In this document: positions 39,694-51,725 of the stretch, one piece after another
How the letters are laid out: each line of letters opens with the position of its first letter
Position numbering within the stretch: position 1 is the first letter of the stretch
Assembly (NCBI GenBank): GCA_037074765.1
Contig: JBAMDO010000151.1
Location: 1 to 64,000 of the forward strand
Origin: Mansonella perstans
Lineage: Eukaryota > Nematoda > Chromadorea > Rhabditida > Onchocercidae
DNA length: 64,000 nt
Direction of reading: 5' to 3'
The notes under the pieces: model-generated
Told to the model about the DNA's origin: nothing
The model's database searches: none
The model's input: the letters and a program-made list of their open reading frames with translations, nothing else
Made by a program: the position numbers and the translations under genes

Positions 39694-40544
39694 CTAAACT
39701 TTTTTCGGAATTATGATAAAATGAAAGCAAAATTTTATTTATTCGTTAAAATGGGCATAGAATAAACAGAACATATTTCGATTTGTTCTTGTTTATCGTG
39801 TCGATAATTTTATGTATCAATTCTTTTTAGTTACAATTAATAATTGTAAGCAATAATAAGTCATTCAAACTTATATATCTCAATTAACTTTTGTTGCTAA
39901 TTAATAATGTACGTCTGAAGTTTGTGTACACTTTTAGAAAGTTTATCAATTGAAAATTCAACGAAACATTTCGGAGTAACACTTCCTGGATTTACACATC
40001 AGCTAAATTTCAACTGCTTAAGCAAACATTTGCTATACAATCATAGCAAGCAGCATTGGAAAATGAAATTTAATTTTTTTTGAAAACGATAGTTGATTAT
40101 ATCACTCCTCGCAGTATGATTTTTTTATGAGGAATAAAAGCATTGATGAAAACAAAAACCTGAGATACAGGGAGGATAAATTAAAAGTTCCGGATAACTA
40201 ATGATCATCAGAATTACGAACAGATTAATTGCATATGTCACTCGAAATGAAGAAATTGTTAAATCAAATTTGTTGTGCACCTTCAGGATAACATGAATTT
40301 AAATTTCAGACTTCTTGGGTCAGTAATGATCCGATTCTACTATTACCATGTATAAAAATTTGATGCAATCTATACATAATTTGCAATACATAAATATACG
40401 AAAAAAAAACCAATGGTTTACTGGTATCTGAAATATACTTTTATTCGTTTTAATATAATTAAAATTACTTATTCCAATATCATTTTTGCCTACTGAACTA
40501 ATGATCCAAAAATTTCATTACTAACATAAAGAATTGATTTTAGG

Positions 40545-43500
40545 ATGGTTCGAATAGCGCCAACTGTATGTGAAATAGTAAATACGAATATTACCATGGA
40601 TAACTGTGCTAAAAGTATTGAAGAATTGTCAAGTGTAGTAAAAGGTGAGATACGATCGGAGAAATCAACAATTTATCACAGACTTAGATACTTTTTAACT
40701 GTGCGGATGATGATTGCTGTTTTGATGTCATCATGCTTGATGGCACTATCTGTGACAACAACAAATCTTGCTGGTTCACTTGTTTGCATGATTGCTAAAG
40801 AAGATGAAAATATGGCTAGCTCACGAATTATAATGTAATTTCTTTCTTCCCATTCAAACATTTACATTTATTGAATATCTTTTTTTACAATTTTATTTCA
40901 GAGTAAAGTAAAAGTAAATGATTTTTAGTTGTTTAAATAAAGCTCAAAGGTAATGATTTTTTTAATTATCAATGCAATAATCTTTTGTTATAATATCTGG
41001 TAGTACAAAATAATGCTAGTGCAATTAGTGTAATTAGTTATTTGATACATTTAAATATTTGTAAAATTTTGCACATTGAAATTTTTAGAAATTGCAATTG
41101 GATGATGCACTAAATCTTTTAATATCACAATTAAACACTCGATTCGGCATTTAATCATTTCTTTTTTTTCTTTTACTTTCATAAAAATTTATCTGATATC
41201 TGATGATTTGAAACAGGTATTTTAATTGTCAATTAAGAGTACTGATAATCTATCATGCTTAAATTTGATCACCGTTCAGCTAAACTAATGGGAAAGTGTT
41301 CGGATAAAGCGCATCTTCCTTTTTTCATTTTTGTTTGAGTGGTAAATATGAAATTAAAACTAGTTACAAAAAATGTGAAATATGCGTCAAAAATAAGAGA
41401 AAGCGAAAGAAGAAGAGAGGATCAGATAAGGTAAAGGAAGTAAAAGATGATGAGCAGAAAGGGAAAGATTGATAAATGGATTTTTTTTTTTTAATGAAAA
41501 ATTGAAATAAGTAGAGTAGTAAATTTGATCATTCGTTGAAAATGGGCGATAATTTTTAAAAATCATTGAAATGAGCAATTTTTTATTAGCTTTTAATTAA
41601 TCAATTCAAGCAAATATTTTTTTTGCAACCAACTTTTAATATATTTTAATGACTTTGGATTTTTGCCGTATATACAACTTGAATAGAATTTTAAAAAATT
41701 TCAAAAATAATTGAGATGATTTATGCAAACATATAATCTGCGCAGAAATAAAGCTACCATCATAATAGTGTGAAATGATTGTGACCTTTACTTCATTATA
41801 ATCTTTTGGAATGAAATTGAAATGTTTAGATTTAATTTTACTTAGAAGCGTAGAAATTAATGAAACAATGCTGACATTTGTTCAGATTACAAAATGGTAT
41901 GGAAGAAGCAAAAAATGGTTCAGCACAAATTTCACAGCCGTGCTTACCTAATATAGCATTTGTCTCAACGCGTAATTCTAAGTCAAATGCTAAAGATAAA
42001 CAAGATTACATTGAGATACGATCTTGTTATTTTGATGAACGATTAAATTGGACAATGTTTGAACAAGGTTTTTCACCTTCCTAATTAATCATTGCATAAA
42101 CAGAAATGAATCAGTTAGTAGAATGATATCTTACGAAATCATAATTTGCAATTATCTTCTAAGCTATTGCTAAAATTATAATTTCAAAAATAACAATCTC
42201 AGGAATTACTGTTTTATTACTATTTTAGGTATGGTATTATGTGCCCAAAATATCGGCTCGCTTTTTATGTTAATAATTGGCCCACAAGCAGATCGTTTAA
42301 ATGGCAAATGGACAGTAGCCGTAGCGCTATTTATCACTATCATCAGTAATATCATGTTACCTCTCCTTGCTGCAAAGCATTTTCTTTTTGCAATCATCGC
42401 TCGGATCCTTTGTGGGATAGCTGATGCATTCCTCACACCATCTATTAGCTCAATGATCGTCCGATGGTTCCCACCAAAGGAGCGGTCATTTGCTATCGGA
42501 TTCGTTACCGGTGGTCGACAAATTGGTTCTAGTTTTTATTTTGCATTTTAAATTTTATTAACCTTTGTACATTCTTGAATTTCAAGAAAAAAATTCAACT
42601 AATTTATGATTAAAATATAAACAATTAATTTAACAACACATTGGTTAAAGTGCAATTAATAAATAGAATCATTTCGTTTTATTGAATTCATAGGACGAAA
42701 AAAAAAAGATTTCAAATAAGAAATGTGAAAAATGATGAGAAAACATTTTAGCAATGATTCATGTTGCAAACATCGTATTTCAAATAATTTTTGCTGTTCA
42801 TTATTCCCATTCTTGATCAATTAACAAACTTAAAGATATAATTAAGATGAAAAATCATTTTTCAGGAAGTTTACTAATTTTACCGATATCCGGATGGCTT
42901 TGTTTTAAGAAGGACGCATTCGGTGGTTGGAAATACACATTTTACATTTCGGCAACAATTGCTGCACTTATGTTATTTGTCTGGTTGATGATGTCAGCTG
43001 ATAAGCCATCAAAACATTATTTTGTGAAGAGTGAGGAAAAGATGTATATATCAAGAAAAACTAGTGAGGAATCATTGGGAAAGGTATTTGTTTGGTATAA
43101 AATAAAAAAAAAATTCTGAAATAGAAAAATTACTTTATTAGTTTATAAGAGAAAAATGGTTACTTTCTGATACTATTTGTTTACAAAATTATCATTAATT
43201 TTAATGAAAGGAATCTTTGATATTAATGGTTTTTCCTACATTAATAATTGATTGCTTCAAATTATCTAGCAAATTAATAGTACCTGTTAATCTGATAATG
43301 TTTCATTATCAATTTTCCTTTTTCCTTTCTTCTTGCGATTAATTCTTAACCAAATTGATTGTTATTAACTTTTTTATACAATCACATATGGTTTGAATAA
43401 ACAAATTTTTAAGTTTTTTATTTTGTAAAAAAAAAAAATACTGACTAAATTTGCATATTTTGTTAGAGGAAAGAACGAAAAAATACGCCATGGAAGCAAT

Positions 43501-44754
43501 TATTAATATCTCGTCCATTTATTATGGGAATATTAGCAGTAGTTTGTCAGGAATATCCGCTTGTTATCACTACAACAGTAAGCGAAAACTATTTAATTGT
43601 AATTAAAATTTATTTCTAAAATACATATTTGTAAACAAAAAAGGAAAATGCAAAAATTCAATAAATTAGCTAGTAATTAATAAATTGTTATTTCCTAAAA
43701 AAATGCCGAATTAATGAAGTGTAATAATGCATGCGTGTGACAATTTTAGTTACTACCAATGTATTTGAAAGAAGTGCTTCATCTATCAGATGTTCGCAGT
43801 ACCTTATATTCGACATTACCGTTGTTAGCATTATGGATCAGTAAAAATCTTTCATCATCGCTGTCATCCTATTTGAGTGCCCAGAAAAAAGGATGCTGTT
43901 CGGTTGGAAGGACAATGCTTGTCAAATCGTTTAATGGTATCGGTTCAGCTGGTCTGGCCTTCGGCCTTCTTCTGATACCATTGATAAAACATAGCGTTTT
44001 GGTTTTGATCGTTATTTGTACTGCAAATGCATTTGCTGGTAATTGCCATTCATTAGCTGCATGATTTGTAAACATTGAATAATGATGAAATATTATCGAT
44101 TGGTTTTAATTAATAAGAAAATTTCGAAGAAATTAGATTAAAATTTTTAAAAGCATATCTTGCTTTAATTTTAGGTCTACATACTCCTGGTGTATTTACT
44201 GCTTTGTTGCAAATTGGTCCGGCATACACGGGTTCTATAACAGGCATTGCTTTTTCTGCTGGGCACATAGCCAAGTTGGTCGTTAGTTTAAAATTTGTAA
44301 AATTTTTAAATTAATACTGTTGGTACGATGGAATTCGGAAGTGATTACTTGTATTTTACATTGAAATTTTTTGTAACAAATGAGTTCACATTTGTCATTA
44401 AAAGATCATGATTTACCAAGACAAAATTTTTTATTAATTTTTGGACCAATCCTAATTCAGAACACTTAGTCCATATTATGATACATTTATCATCTAATAA
44501 AATATGATAAGTTTAATCATTTAATTTTTCCAATAAGCACTGTGAATTTAAGCATCGTGAATAAACTCACAAATGGAATGATTCTAAATTCATGGTCCGG
44601 TTCTGAAGGTCAGTGGAGACTTCTCTATATGATATCAGCAATTGTTGCTTTTTTACCTGTGATATTTTTTTCTCTTTGGGGTTCCGCTGATCTGCAATCA
44701 TGGGCAATCCCGAAACTTAAAAAATCATCCGGGACCAAGAAAGAAAAATACTGA
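40545..44754 (+). CDS. SLC17-type anion transporter (major facilitator)
   Basis: Exons 40545-40834, 41886-42067, 42229-42525, 42866-43083, 43467-43577 and 43750-44038 join in phase; then 44175 to about 44278, and a last exon from about 44553 to 44754. The product is about 560 residues with a cytosolic N-terminus and roughly 12 helices. SLC17 motifs are clear: LNWTMFEQGMVLCAQNIG, GPQADRLNGKW in the loop after helix 2, IARILCGIADAFLTPSISSM, RWFPPKERSFAIGFVTGG, and near the end GIAFSAGHIAKL and EGQWRLLYMISAIV. The family moves organic or inorganic anions (phosphate, glutamate, sialate) using Na+ or H+; the substrate here cannot be told. The junction between the last two exons does not fit any canonical pair in phase, so that boundary is uncertain. 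A splice acceptor one base before the ATG suggests trans-splicing. Confidence 0.85.
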
Positions 44755-46002
44755 TGTTGATAACAAGGATTTCAAAACGATATCATCTTCACCAACATAT
44801 CATATTGAAAAATTTACCACACCTGTTTATTTAGGACTAATTGTATTATCGTAATTTTAAGTCTACTTTTTTTTTCGCTGTTCAGAATTAATATTTATAA
44901 TGTAAGAAAGAAAAAAAATTTAAGTTGCCATGAAGTTAGATATTTTAATTGGGCTTTAATTCTTAAAGGTTGTAATAAAGTGAAGTGCCACGCCATACAA
45001 TTACTAGTTCTACCTCGTTTCCTTTAGCCAAATTTATTGATTCATTTTATTGGCCATATGATGAAAACATTTTGGAACACTGAAAATCTTTAGCTTATAT
45101 TAAATATACTTTTTTGGAAATTTAACATTTAAAATATCGAGAAATTTCAAATTTTATCAGATGTAACAATAATCGCCTTAAAAAATTCAAAACGAAAAAA
45201 GAGCTAAACAAAAATTAGTACTTTTGGGCTTCAATGTATTTATATTAGTTAATACAGTTTCATTTTCATTTCTTCTTTAAAACTGATTCGTTTTGTACGT
45301 ACTTTGTAATACACATTGATTGCATGAAATGAAAATGATTGTTATTTTTCATTTCTATGCTTAAGAACTATGATTTATTAAGGTATGCTGTATATTTGTT
45401 CAAATACTGTTTAGTGTGTTTATTTAGTTAGCAGTATTTTTGTTACTTCTCAAGCAAACATCTCGTATAAGCGGGTCTATTTGCATTAGAATGGATATAA
45501 TTCATCAATTGTATTATTTTATTTGATTAATTTTATAAATAAATCAATTTGCTTGTTTTTTTTTGCAATAAACTTCAAAACAACAATATTACAATTACAA
45601 TTAAGCATTTTTGAAGCATTTCCATTTATGAAGTGAACGTCTATCGATGCAAAGTTAAAATGTATCTTAAATTTCGAATTTCAAAATAAAAAAGTTTTTG
45701 ATTGACGAAAATGGAATGGAAAAAAGACATAATAAACAGAATGGAGATGTTGACAATTAAGATTTTATTTTTTAATCATTTTTTCGATGCAAAGTTTTTG
45801 ATTTCAGAAAAAGACATTCAAATTGTATTTAACAATTATTTTATGCTTTGTTTCGATTAAAAAAGATGGTACAATATAGTGTGGTAATTTTTTTTCTTAA
45901 AGAATGCATTTTTAGTGAATTTTAGTGCTTAGATGTATTTATTTCGGGAGTAAATTTTAAATTTTCAAAATATTTCTAAAAATAATTTCTTTTTCCCAAA
46001 GT
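44755..46002. other. Intergenic region, nothing recognised
   Basis: About 1.25 kb of A+T-rich DNA between the SLC17-type gene and the SDHA pseudogene. No coding, RNA or repeat feature is supported. Confidence 0.5.
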
Positions 46003-46381
46003 ATGGCAATGTTTCATTGGACAAAAGCATTGATATATGTTCTGAATGGCTTGACATTACTGATAAATTGGGGCATGAGGACGACATATATCTCAAATTA
46101 CACTATTATCGATCATAATTACGATGAAGTTATCGTTGGAGCTAGTTTGCGATATGATTTTAAGAACAAATTAACTCATAAATAATCTAAATATTATTCG
46201 ATAGATTATTCCAATTTTAAACTTTCAAATTTATTGTCTAGTACCGGTAAAGCTATACTTGCTAATGTAAATAAGATACGTTTTGCAAGCGGTGGCACCT
46301 ATAGCAGCTTATTACAATTAAAAATGCAAAAAAACAATGCAAAAACATACTGCTATCTTTCGGCGAGACGATATTTTGCAG
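46003..46381 (+). pseudogene. Partial, broken copy of SDHA
   Basis: Two blocks resemble separate parts of the intact SDHA gene 2 kb downstream. Block 1 (46003-46146) ends IIDHNYDEVIVGAS, like the parent's [15 protein letters not shown] at the end of exon 1, and is followed by a GTTTGC that could be an old donor. Block 2 (46242-46381), after a TCTAG acceptor, reads ANVNKIRFASGG then LQLKMQK, like [12 protein letters not shown] then LRLKMQR in parent exon 9. Near its end the match shifts frame: FRRDDILQ, like the parent's FRRGDVLK, is in another frame, followed by an old donor at 46382. Exons 2-8 and 10-12, including the FAD and substrate sites, are absent, so it cannot encode a working flavoprotein. 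It looks like a decayed partial duplication, not a retrocopy, because splice-site traces remain. Confidence 0.78.
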
Positions 46382-48101
46382 GTTAAATGCTAGACAAACT
46401 GTTTGAATTGGAGCCACAAAGTCAACTTTTAAAATCGAGCAACGAAATGAAAAATAAGGAAAAATAAAAAGTCGGAAGTTAAGCACATTTAACATTCTCC
46501 CAAATAATGATAAAAAAGATAAGTTAATCTTAGTGATAGAAGTCAAATCATCAAAAGATTGCTGGGATAAATTACTTTACTTGATTGAATAAATTATATC
46601 AAATTAGCAATTCGTATGAAAAAGATTTAATGACTTAAAAATCACTAACTTTTGCTACAATATTCCGACATAAATTGACTTCATTATAAGCGAGAGGTTC
46701 CTTACAATGTGCTGACAATATGTAATGTTAGACAAAGGATTTACCAAAACATTTGTTCCATAAGTATTTTAATTTGAAACAACTGATACTAGAAAATTGC
46801 ATTGTGACTCGGAAATTTTTCAACAACAAGTTCCCACATATGATGATCATTCTCTCTTCGAAATTATCAATCATCGATTGGTAAATTAATTTATAGCCAA
46901 ATTTCTTTTACAAAAATCTAATTCAAGTACACTTACTTTCAAGGATAAATTGCAAGATGATTTGCTATATCATTCATTGCAAGTGCCTATCGTTTTTGCT
47001 ATTTTCACTTCAACATGTATTAATACAGTATCTAAATATATGAATAATACAATAACTTATTTGTGGTAATATTTTCTTTCATCGTAAAGTGCGAAGTACG
47101 GATAAAGTACATCGATGTACAATGCTTACACTTTTACTATTTTGAGCCTTTTTTCCACTACTTGTTTAAATTTCCGTGCAAGTATCCTGTGTGCTTGGCA
47201 TATTTTTCGATGTGTATATACATGTAGAATAGTAGCATTGACCAATCGAAATCATCTGATGTCCATTGTCGATTATTCTTCTAACTAAATAGTTTCGACC
47301 ATTTTTCTTTTCCTTTTCCTCTTTTACACCAGTAATGTTAACATTATCATGTTTAGCAACATTATTGTACAAGAATTGCTTGATGTAGTGTCAAACGTTA
47401 ATCGTTCATATGCACGTAATATTTTCGTCAGTTATGCATACGTACGTAATACATACATTTTCAATACTTGGTTTAATTCTTCAAATCTCGTTTTTATTGA
47501 TTAGCTCCATAATTAATGACCAATTCAGTAGTAGTTGTAGTATTAACATAATATAGGTGGTATACTAAATGCAAAATGAGCCAACAGATGATTAATTCTT
47601 GTAACCTTTTTTTGAGCTTAGTATGAATTGCCAGTAATATAACAAAAGTTATTGCTGTAAACAGCGGTAGAAGAAATATGAAAGTTTTTGTGGAAGAAAT
47701 ATAAGAATTGATTTGGGAAAGGAAATGACTGATTTACTTTTCCCGTCAGCTGATTTTCAAAATACATTTTGAATAACGTAATAGTGCAATTCATCCATTA
47801 GGAAAAAAAAACTGGCTTGTTTACTTCAAGGAATTTATTATTGGAAAAGTAATAAATTAAAAGTAACAAATAAAAGTAATAAATTAAAAGGAAGTAATAA
47901 ATTTAAAAGTAATAAATTAAAAGGAAAAGTAACAAATTATGTTATAAGTAAGAAACAAGTAACTTTTTTTCTCTTTACTTAAATTATCACCGATATCATG
48001 GAGTTAACAGGATTAATTAGACAGTCAGTTTTGGAATTAAATTCAAAAAAATGATTTGTAATATCGAGATGTATGATTGGAATGAATGTTTTATCACAGG
48101 T
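46382..48101. other. Interval between SDHA pseudogene and SDHA
   Basis: About 1.7 kb that should include the SDHA promoter. No further SDHA-like exon was recognised. It ends with AAGTAATAAATTAAAA-type tandem repeats (47843-47940) and an acceptor, TTTATCACAG, ending at 48099 just before the SDHA ATG at 48102. Confidence 0.5.
47843..47940 (+). repeat. AAAAGTAATAAATTAAA-type degenerate tandem repeat
   Basis: Five to six near-copies of AAAAGTAATAAATTAAA and AAAAGTAACAAAT, separated by GGA or AA, about 100 bp upstream of the SDHA spliced-leader site. Confidence 0.8.
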
Positions 48102-51100
48102 ATGCTAAGTGTGGCCCGTTGTTTGACGACGAAAACATGTCAACAAAGATTAGTTTCCTTATCGGCAAATCATAAAGAAACGAAGATATCTAGTATCGCG
48201 GAATACCGTATTGTGGATCATGCGTATGATGCTGTCGTTGTTGGAGCTGGTTGATTACCTTCTTCCGTAATACTGATACAAAATGCTCTATGTTATACTT
48301 TAGTGCATAAGATATTTCATTAAGAATGACTCGGAATTCTAATACTGGTGCAAGTATCATCTTTATTTTTTCGTCTGAGGTTACTGAAACTTGCACTATC
48401 AAAATAGGATTTAAATTTCCAGATAGGCTTCCATGAAGCCTTTTTTTCGTTAGTCAATTAATTCTAAATTTACAGGTGGAGCTGGTTTGCGAGCTGCTAT
48501 GGGTCTTAGCGAAGGCGGCCAGAAGGTTGCGGTAGTTACAAAGTTATTTCCAACGCGGTCCCATACGGTTGCTGCTCAAGGAGGTGTTAATGCAGCTTTA
48601 GGTAATATGAATCCTGATGATTGGCGATGGCATTTCTATGATACTGTTAAAGGTACCATTGTTATTGTGAATCGAAGTTACTAGCTAATATTGCAGTTTT
48701 GATTCGAGAACATAGCATAATTTTGGCATTAGTGTAAGCTACTTCTTTGTTTACCATGCTTGGAGGAAGTGACTGGTTGGGAGATCAGAACGCAATACAT
48801 TACATGACTCGTGAAGCGGTTCGTGCTGTTATTGAATTGGAAAATTATGGTATGCCTTTTTCACGAACAGAAGAGGGTAAGATATATCAGCGATCATTCG
48901 GTGGACAAAGCAACAATTTCGGTAAAGGTGGCATGGCTCGTCGGTATGTTCTGTTCCCTGATTTAAATATTTTTAAATAAAACATAAAATATTTGTGGTA
49001 CTTTTCTTTGTAATTTCTTTTCTCACTGAAATTATGTTTGAAGGACGTGCTGCGTAGCAGACCGTACAGGGCACTCAATGTTACATACGTTGTATGGTTC
49101 GTCGCTGCAGTACAGCTGTCGATATTTCATCGAATATTTTGCACTAGATCTTATGATGGACAGTGGACGATGTATTGGTGTTATTGCTATGGACCTTGAA
49201 GACGGAAGTATACATCGATTCCGGTACGTTCGATGTTTTGTAAGCAGCGTGATCAGTTACATATATATATAATTGAATGAAATCAAAAAAACAATAATGC
49301 GATACTGAGTGTTCCTTGCAGTGCGAAAAACACGGTGATTGCAACAGGAGGATATGGACGGGCTTTCTTTAGTTGCACTTCTGCACATACATGCACGGGT
49401 GATGGCACGGCGATGGTTGCTCGAGCAGGATTGCAGACTTCCGATATGGAATTTGTTCAGTTTCATCCAACTGGCATTTATGGTGCTGGTTGCCTCATCA
49501 CTGAGGGCTCCCGAGGTATTTTGTGACAAAGTGAACATTGAATGGAGTTATCCTGTGGTAACGTCATAAGAAAAATTTTTTTTTTTCAGAAAATAGTAAC
49601 GTCATAAGAAAAATTATTTTTTTTTCAGAAAATATTGCTTTTCAGGTGAAGGCGGATTCTTGGTGAATAGTGAAGGTGAACGCTTCATGAAGAAATACGC
49701 ACCGAATGCTTTAGATCTGGCCTCACGAGATGTCGTTTCGCGTGCGATGACGATCGAAATCATGGAAGGTCGTGGTGTCGGAAAGGAAAAAGATCATATT
49801 TATTTGCAGTTGCACCATTTACCTGCAAAAGATTTGCATGCCAAGTTGCCAGGTTAGATCAGTTTTAGAAAATTAAGAAATTTTGGGAATTCTGGCTGAA
49901 AATTTACGTATTTGCTTTGAGAAACATCCTTTGTCCATAGCAATATACATAATACTTGCTATTGGAAGACCGTGTCGCATATCACCATGTTTTGAAATTA
50001 AGCAGCTTTGAGTCTTCCACTGTTGTTGATTCCGCTAAAAATCTAATTCAACTGCAGTTTTTCGAGAGATTGAATTTATATAGTAAATTATAATTTGCTG
50101 TATTAAAACTGCAACTGGTGCATCCACCGTTTATAGGCATTATGGAAACGGCGATGATCTTTGCTGGTGTAGATGCTGCAAAAGAACCAATACCCGTTAT
50201 ACCAACGGTTCATTATAACATGGGCGGCATACCAACGAACTACATGGGACAAGTTTTAACGCACAAACGCGATAAAGGTGACCAGGTGAAATCTTTCAGC
50301 GAATCGGAAGAAAATCTATTTGTTTCCTTTTTTGTTCAGTTTCTGGCCTTTTAATATTTCCTTTTAAAATGATTGTGGGAATGTATAAAATTACAGTTAG
50401 TGCCAGGATTATATGCTTGTGGTGAAGCAGCAGCACATTCAGTGCATGGTGCAAATCGTTTAGGGGCTAATTCATTACTCGATCTGGTCGTTTTTGGTCG
50501 CGCATGTGCCATAGAGTAATTTTTTCACTTTTTTTTCCTTGTTCATCTTGCTACAAGACATGCATATTTTGACGATAATATTGTATTTGTATGACAGTAT
50601 TCTGCAGAATGATCTGGTTTATAGTATTCTGGAAAAGGCCAGGAAATCACCAGAGAACATTCCTGATTTGCCGAAAAATGTGGGAGAATCAACCATCGCG
50701 AACGTAGATAAGTTGCGCTTTGCCAGAGGTGACATTCCTACCGCAGCGCTAAGATTGAAAATGCAGAGGACGATGCAGCAGCATGCAGCTGTATTCCGAC
50801 GCGGTGACGTTTTGAAGGTGAGATCGTTGACAAATGAGAATATGTCATTGGTTTTGATTTTTGTAGTGAAATTCTAATGAAGAAAAAATGTTATGAAAAA
50901 GTTTAAATTAAAAGATGTAGAAAATAGGCATAAGGTCATGAAGTAAACACATAAAATATCATCGTATCATTAACGACATTACAGGAAGGTATTAAAAAAA
51001 TGGAAACTCTTTTCAAAGATCAAAACCATCTTAAAACAGCAGACCGTGGATTAGTATGGAATTCGGATCTTGCTGAGACGTTAGAACTGCAGAATTTAAT

Positions 51101-51725
51101 GCTAAATGCTACTCAAACCATCGTTGCTGCAGAAGCTAGGAAAGAAAGTCGTGGAGCGCATGCTCGAGACGATTTTTCGGTTCGTTATGTTGATGCTGAT
51201 TATTTGGCCTTGTTCGGCTTTGTTCCAATGTTCGTAAGCAAGATTTGATGGACGAGCGCTTTTTCTTATTTTTGCAACTCTGTTTTCTTTATTTCAGACA
51301 CGAATAGATGAGTTTGATTATTCGAGGCCGCTAAGTGGTCAAACTAAGAAGCCATTCGACCAGCACTGGCGTAAGCATACCATCATCGAACAGAATCACG
51401 AAACTGGAAAGGTGAGTGATTCGGTACATATAAAGGTATAGGAGATTTATAAAAAATGGCATCATAGATTTGTAGAATGCAAGGAAAAGAAAAGGTGTTT
51501 AGTAAATAAGTGATTTAAATTCAGTTTTATTTGATTTTTTTTTTTGGCATATTTTATTTTTTTGCATTTTTTCTTTGGCTTTCGGGACTTTTCTTATTTT
51601 ATCAGTTTTTTGCTTGGGATTGTAAATTCCATTTTTAGATTACTTTGCTTTACCGACCAGTGATCGATCAGACACTAGACAAGAACGAAACAGATTGGGT
51701 TCAGCCGATGATTCGCTCTTATTGA
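48102..51725 (+). CDS. sdha: Succinate dehydrogenase flavoprotein subunit (SDHA)
   Basis: Twelve exons, 48102-48249, 48476-48652, 48766-48943, 49044-49223, 49322-49515, 49646-49852, 50137-50285, 50397-50515, 50598-50817, 50985-51179, 51298-51411 and 51639-51725, join in phase to 655 residues, close to the family's usual length. The protein oxidises succinate to fumarate in mitochondrial complex II and holds covalent FAD. Seen: an Arg/Thr-rich mitochondrial presequence, the dinucleotide-binding [13 protein letters not shown], the FAD-linking His in [86 protein letters not shown], and [13 protein letters not shown]. Where many animals have GGQAHR it reads GGMARR across an exon junction. Parasitic worms can have two SDHA forms; which this is cannot be told. 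An acceptor two bases before the ATG marks probable trans-splicing. Confidence 0.96.
49558..49634 (+). repeat. 38-bp tandem duplication carrying a 3' splice site
   Basis: GTAACGTCATAAGAAAAATT followed by a T-run, CAG and AAAATA occurs twice in SDHA intron 5 (period 38). Each copy ends with a strong T-run plus CAG. The acceptor that keeps the frame is a third one, CTTTTCAG ending at 49645, so the duplicated sites look like decoys. Confidence 0.9.

Larger units (their letters stand above)
25545..40544. other. About 15 kb without a recognisable gene
   Basis: Between the Sra receptor start and the SLC17-type gene start. Both flanking genes read away from it, so the two promoters lie at its ends. 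The DNA is extremely A+T-rich, open frames are short, and none shows a family motif with paired splice sites. Only small tandem and dispersed repeats stand out (listed separately). It could hold non-coding RNA, distal regulatory DNA or decayed elements; nothing in the sequence decides this. Confidence 0.55.
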
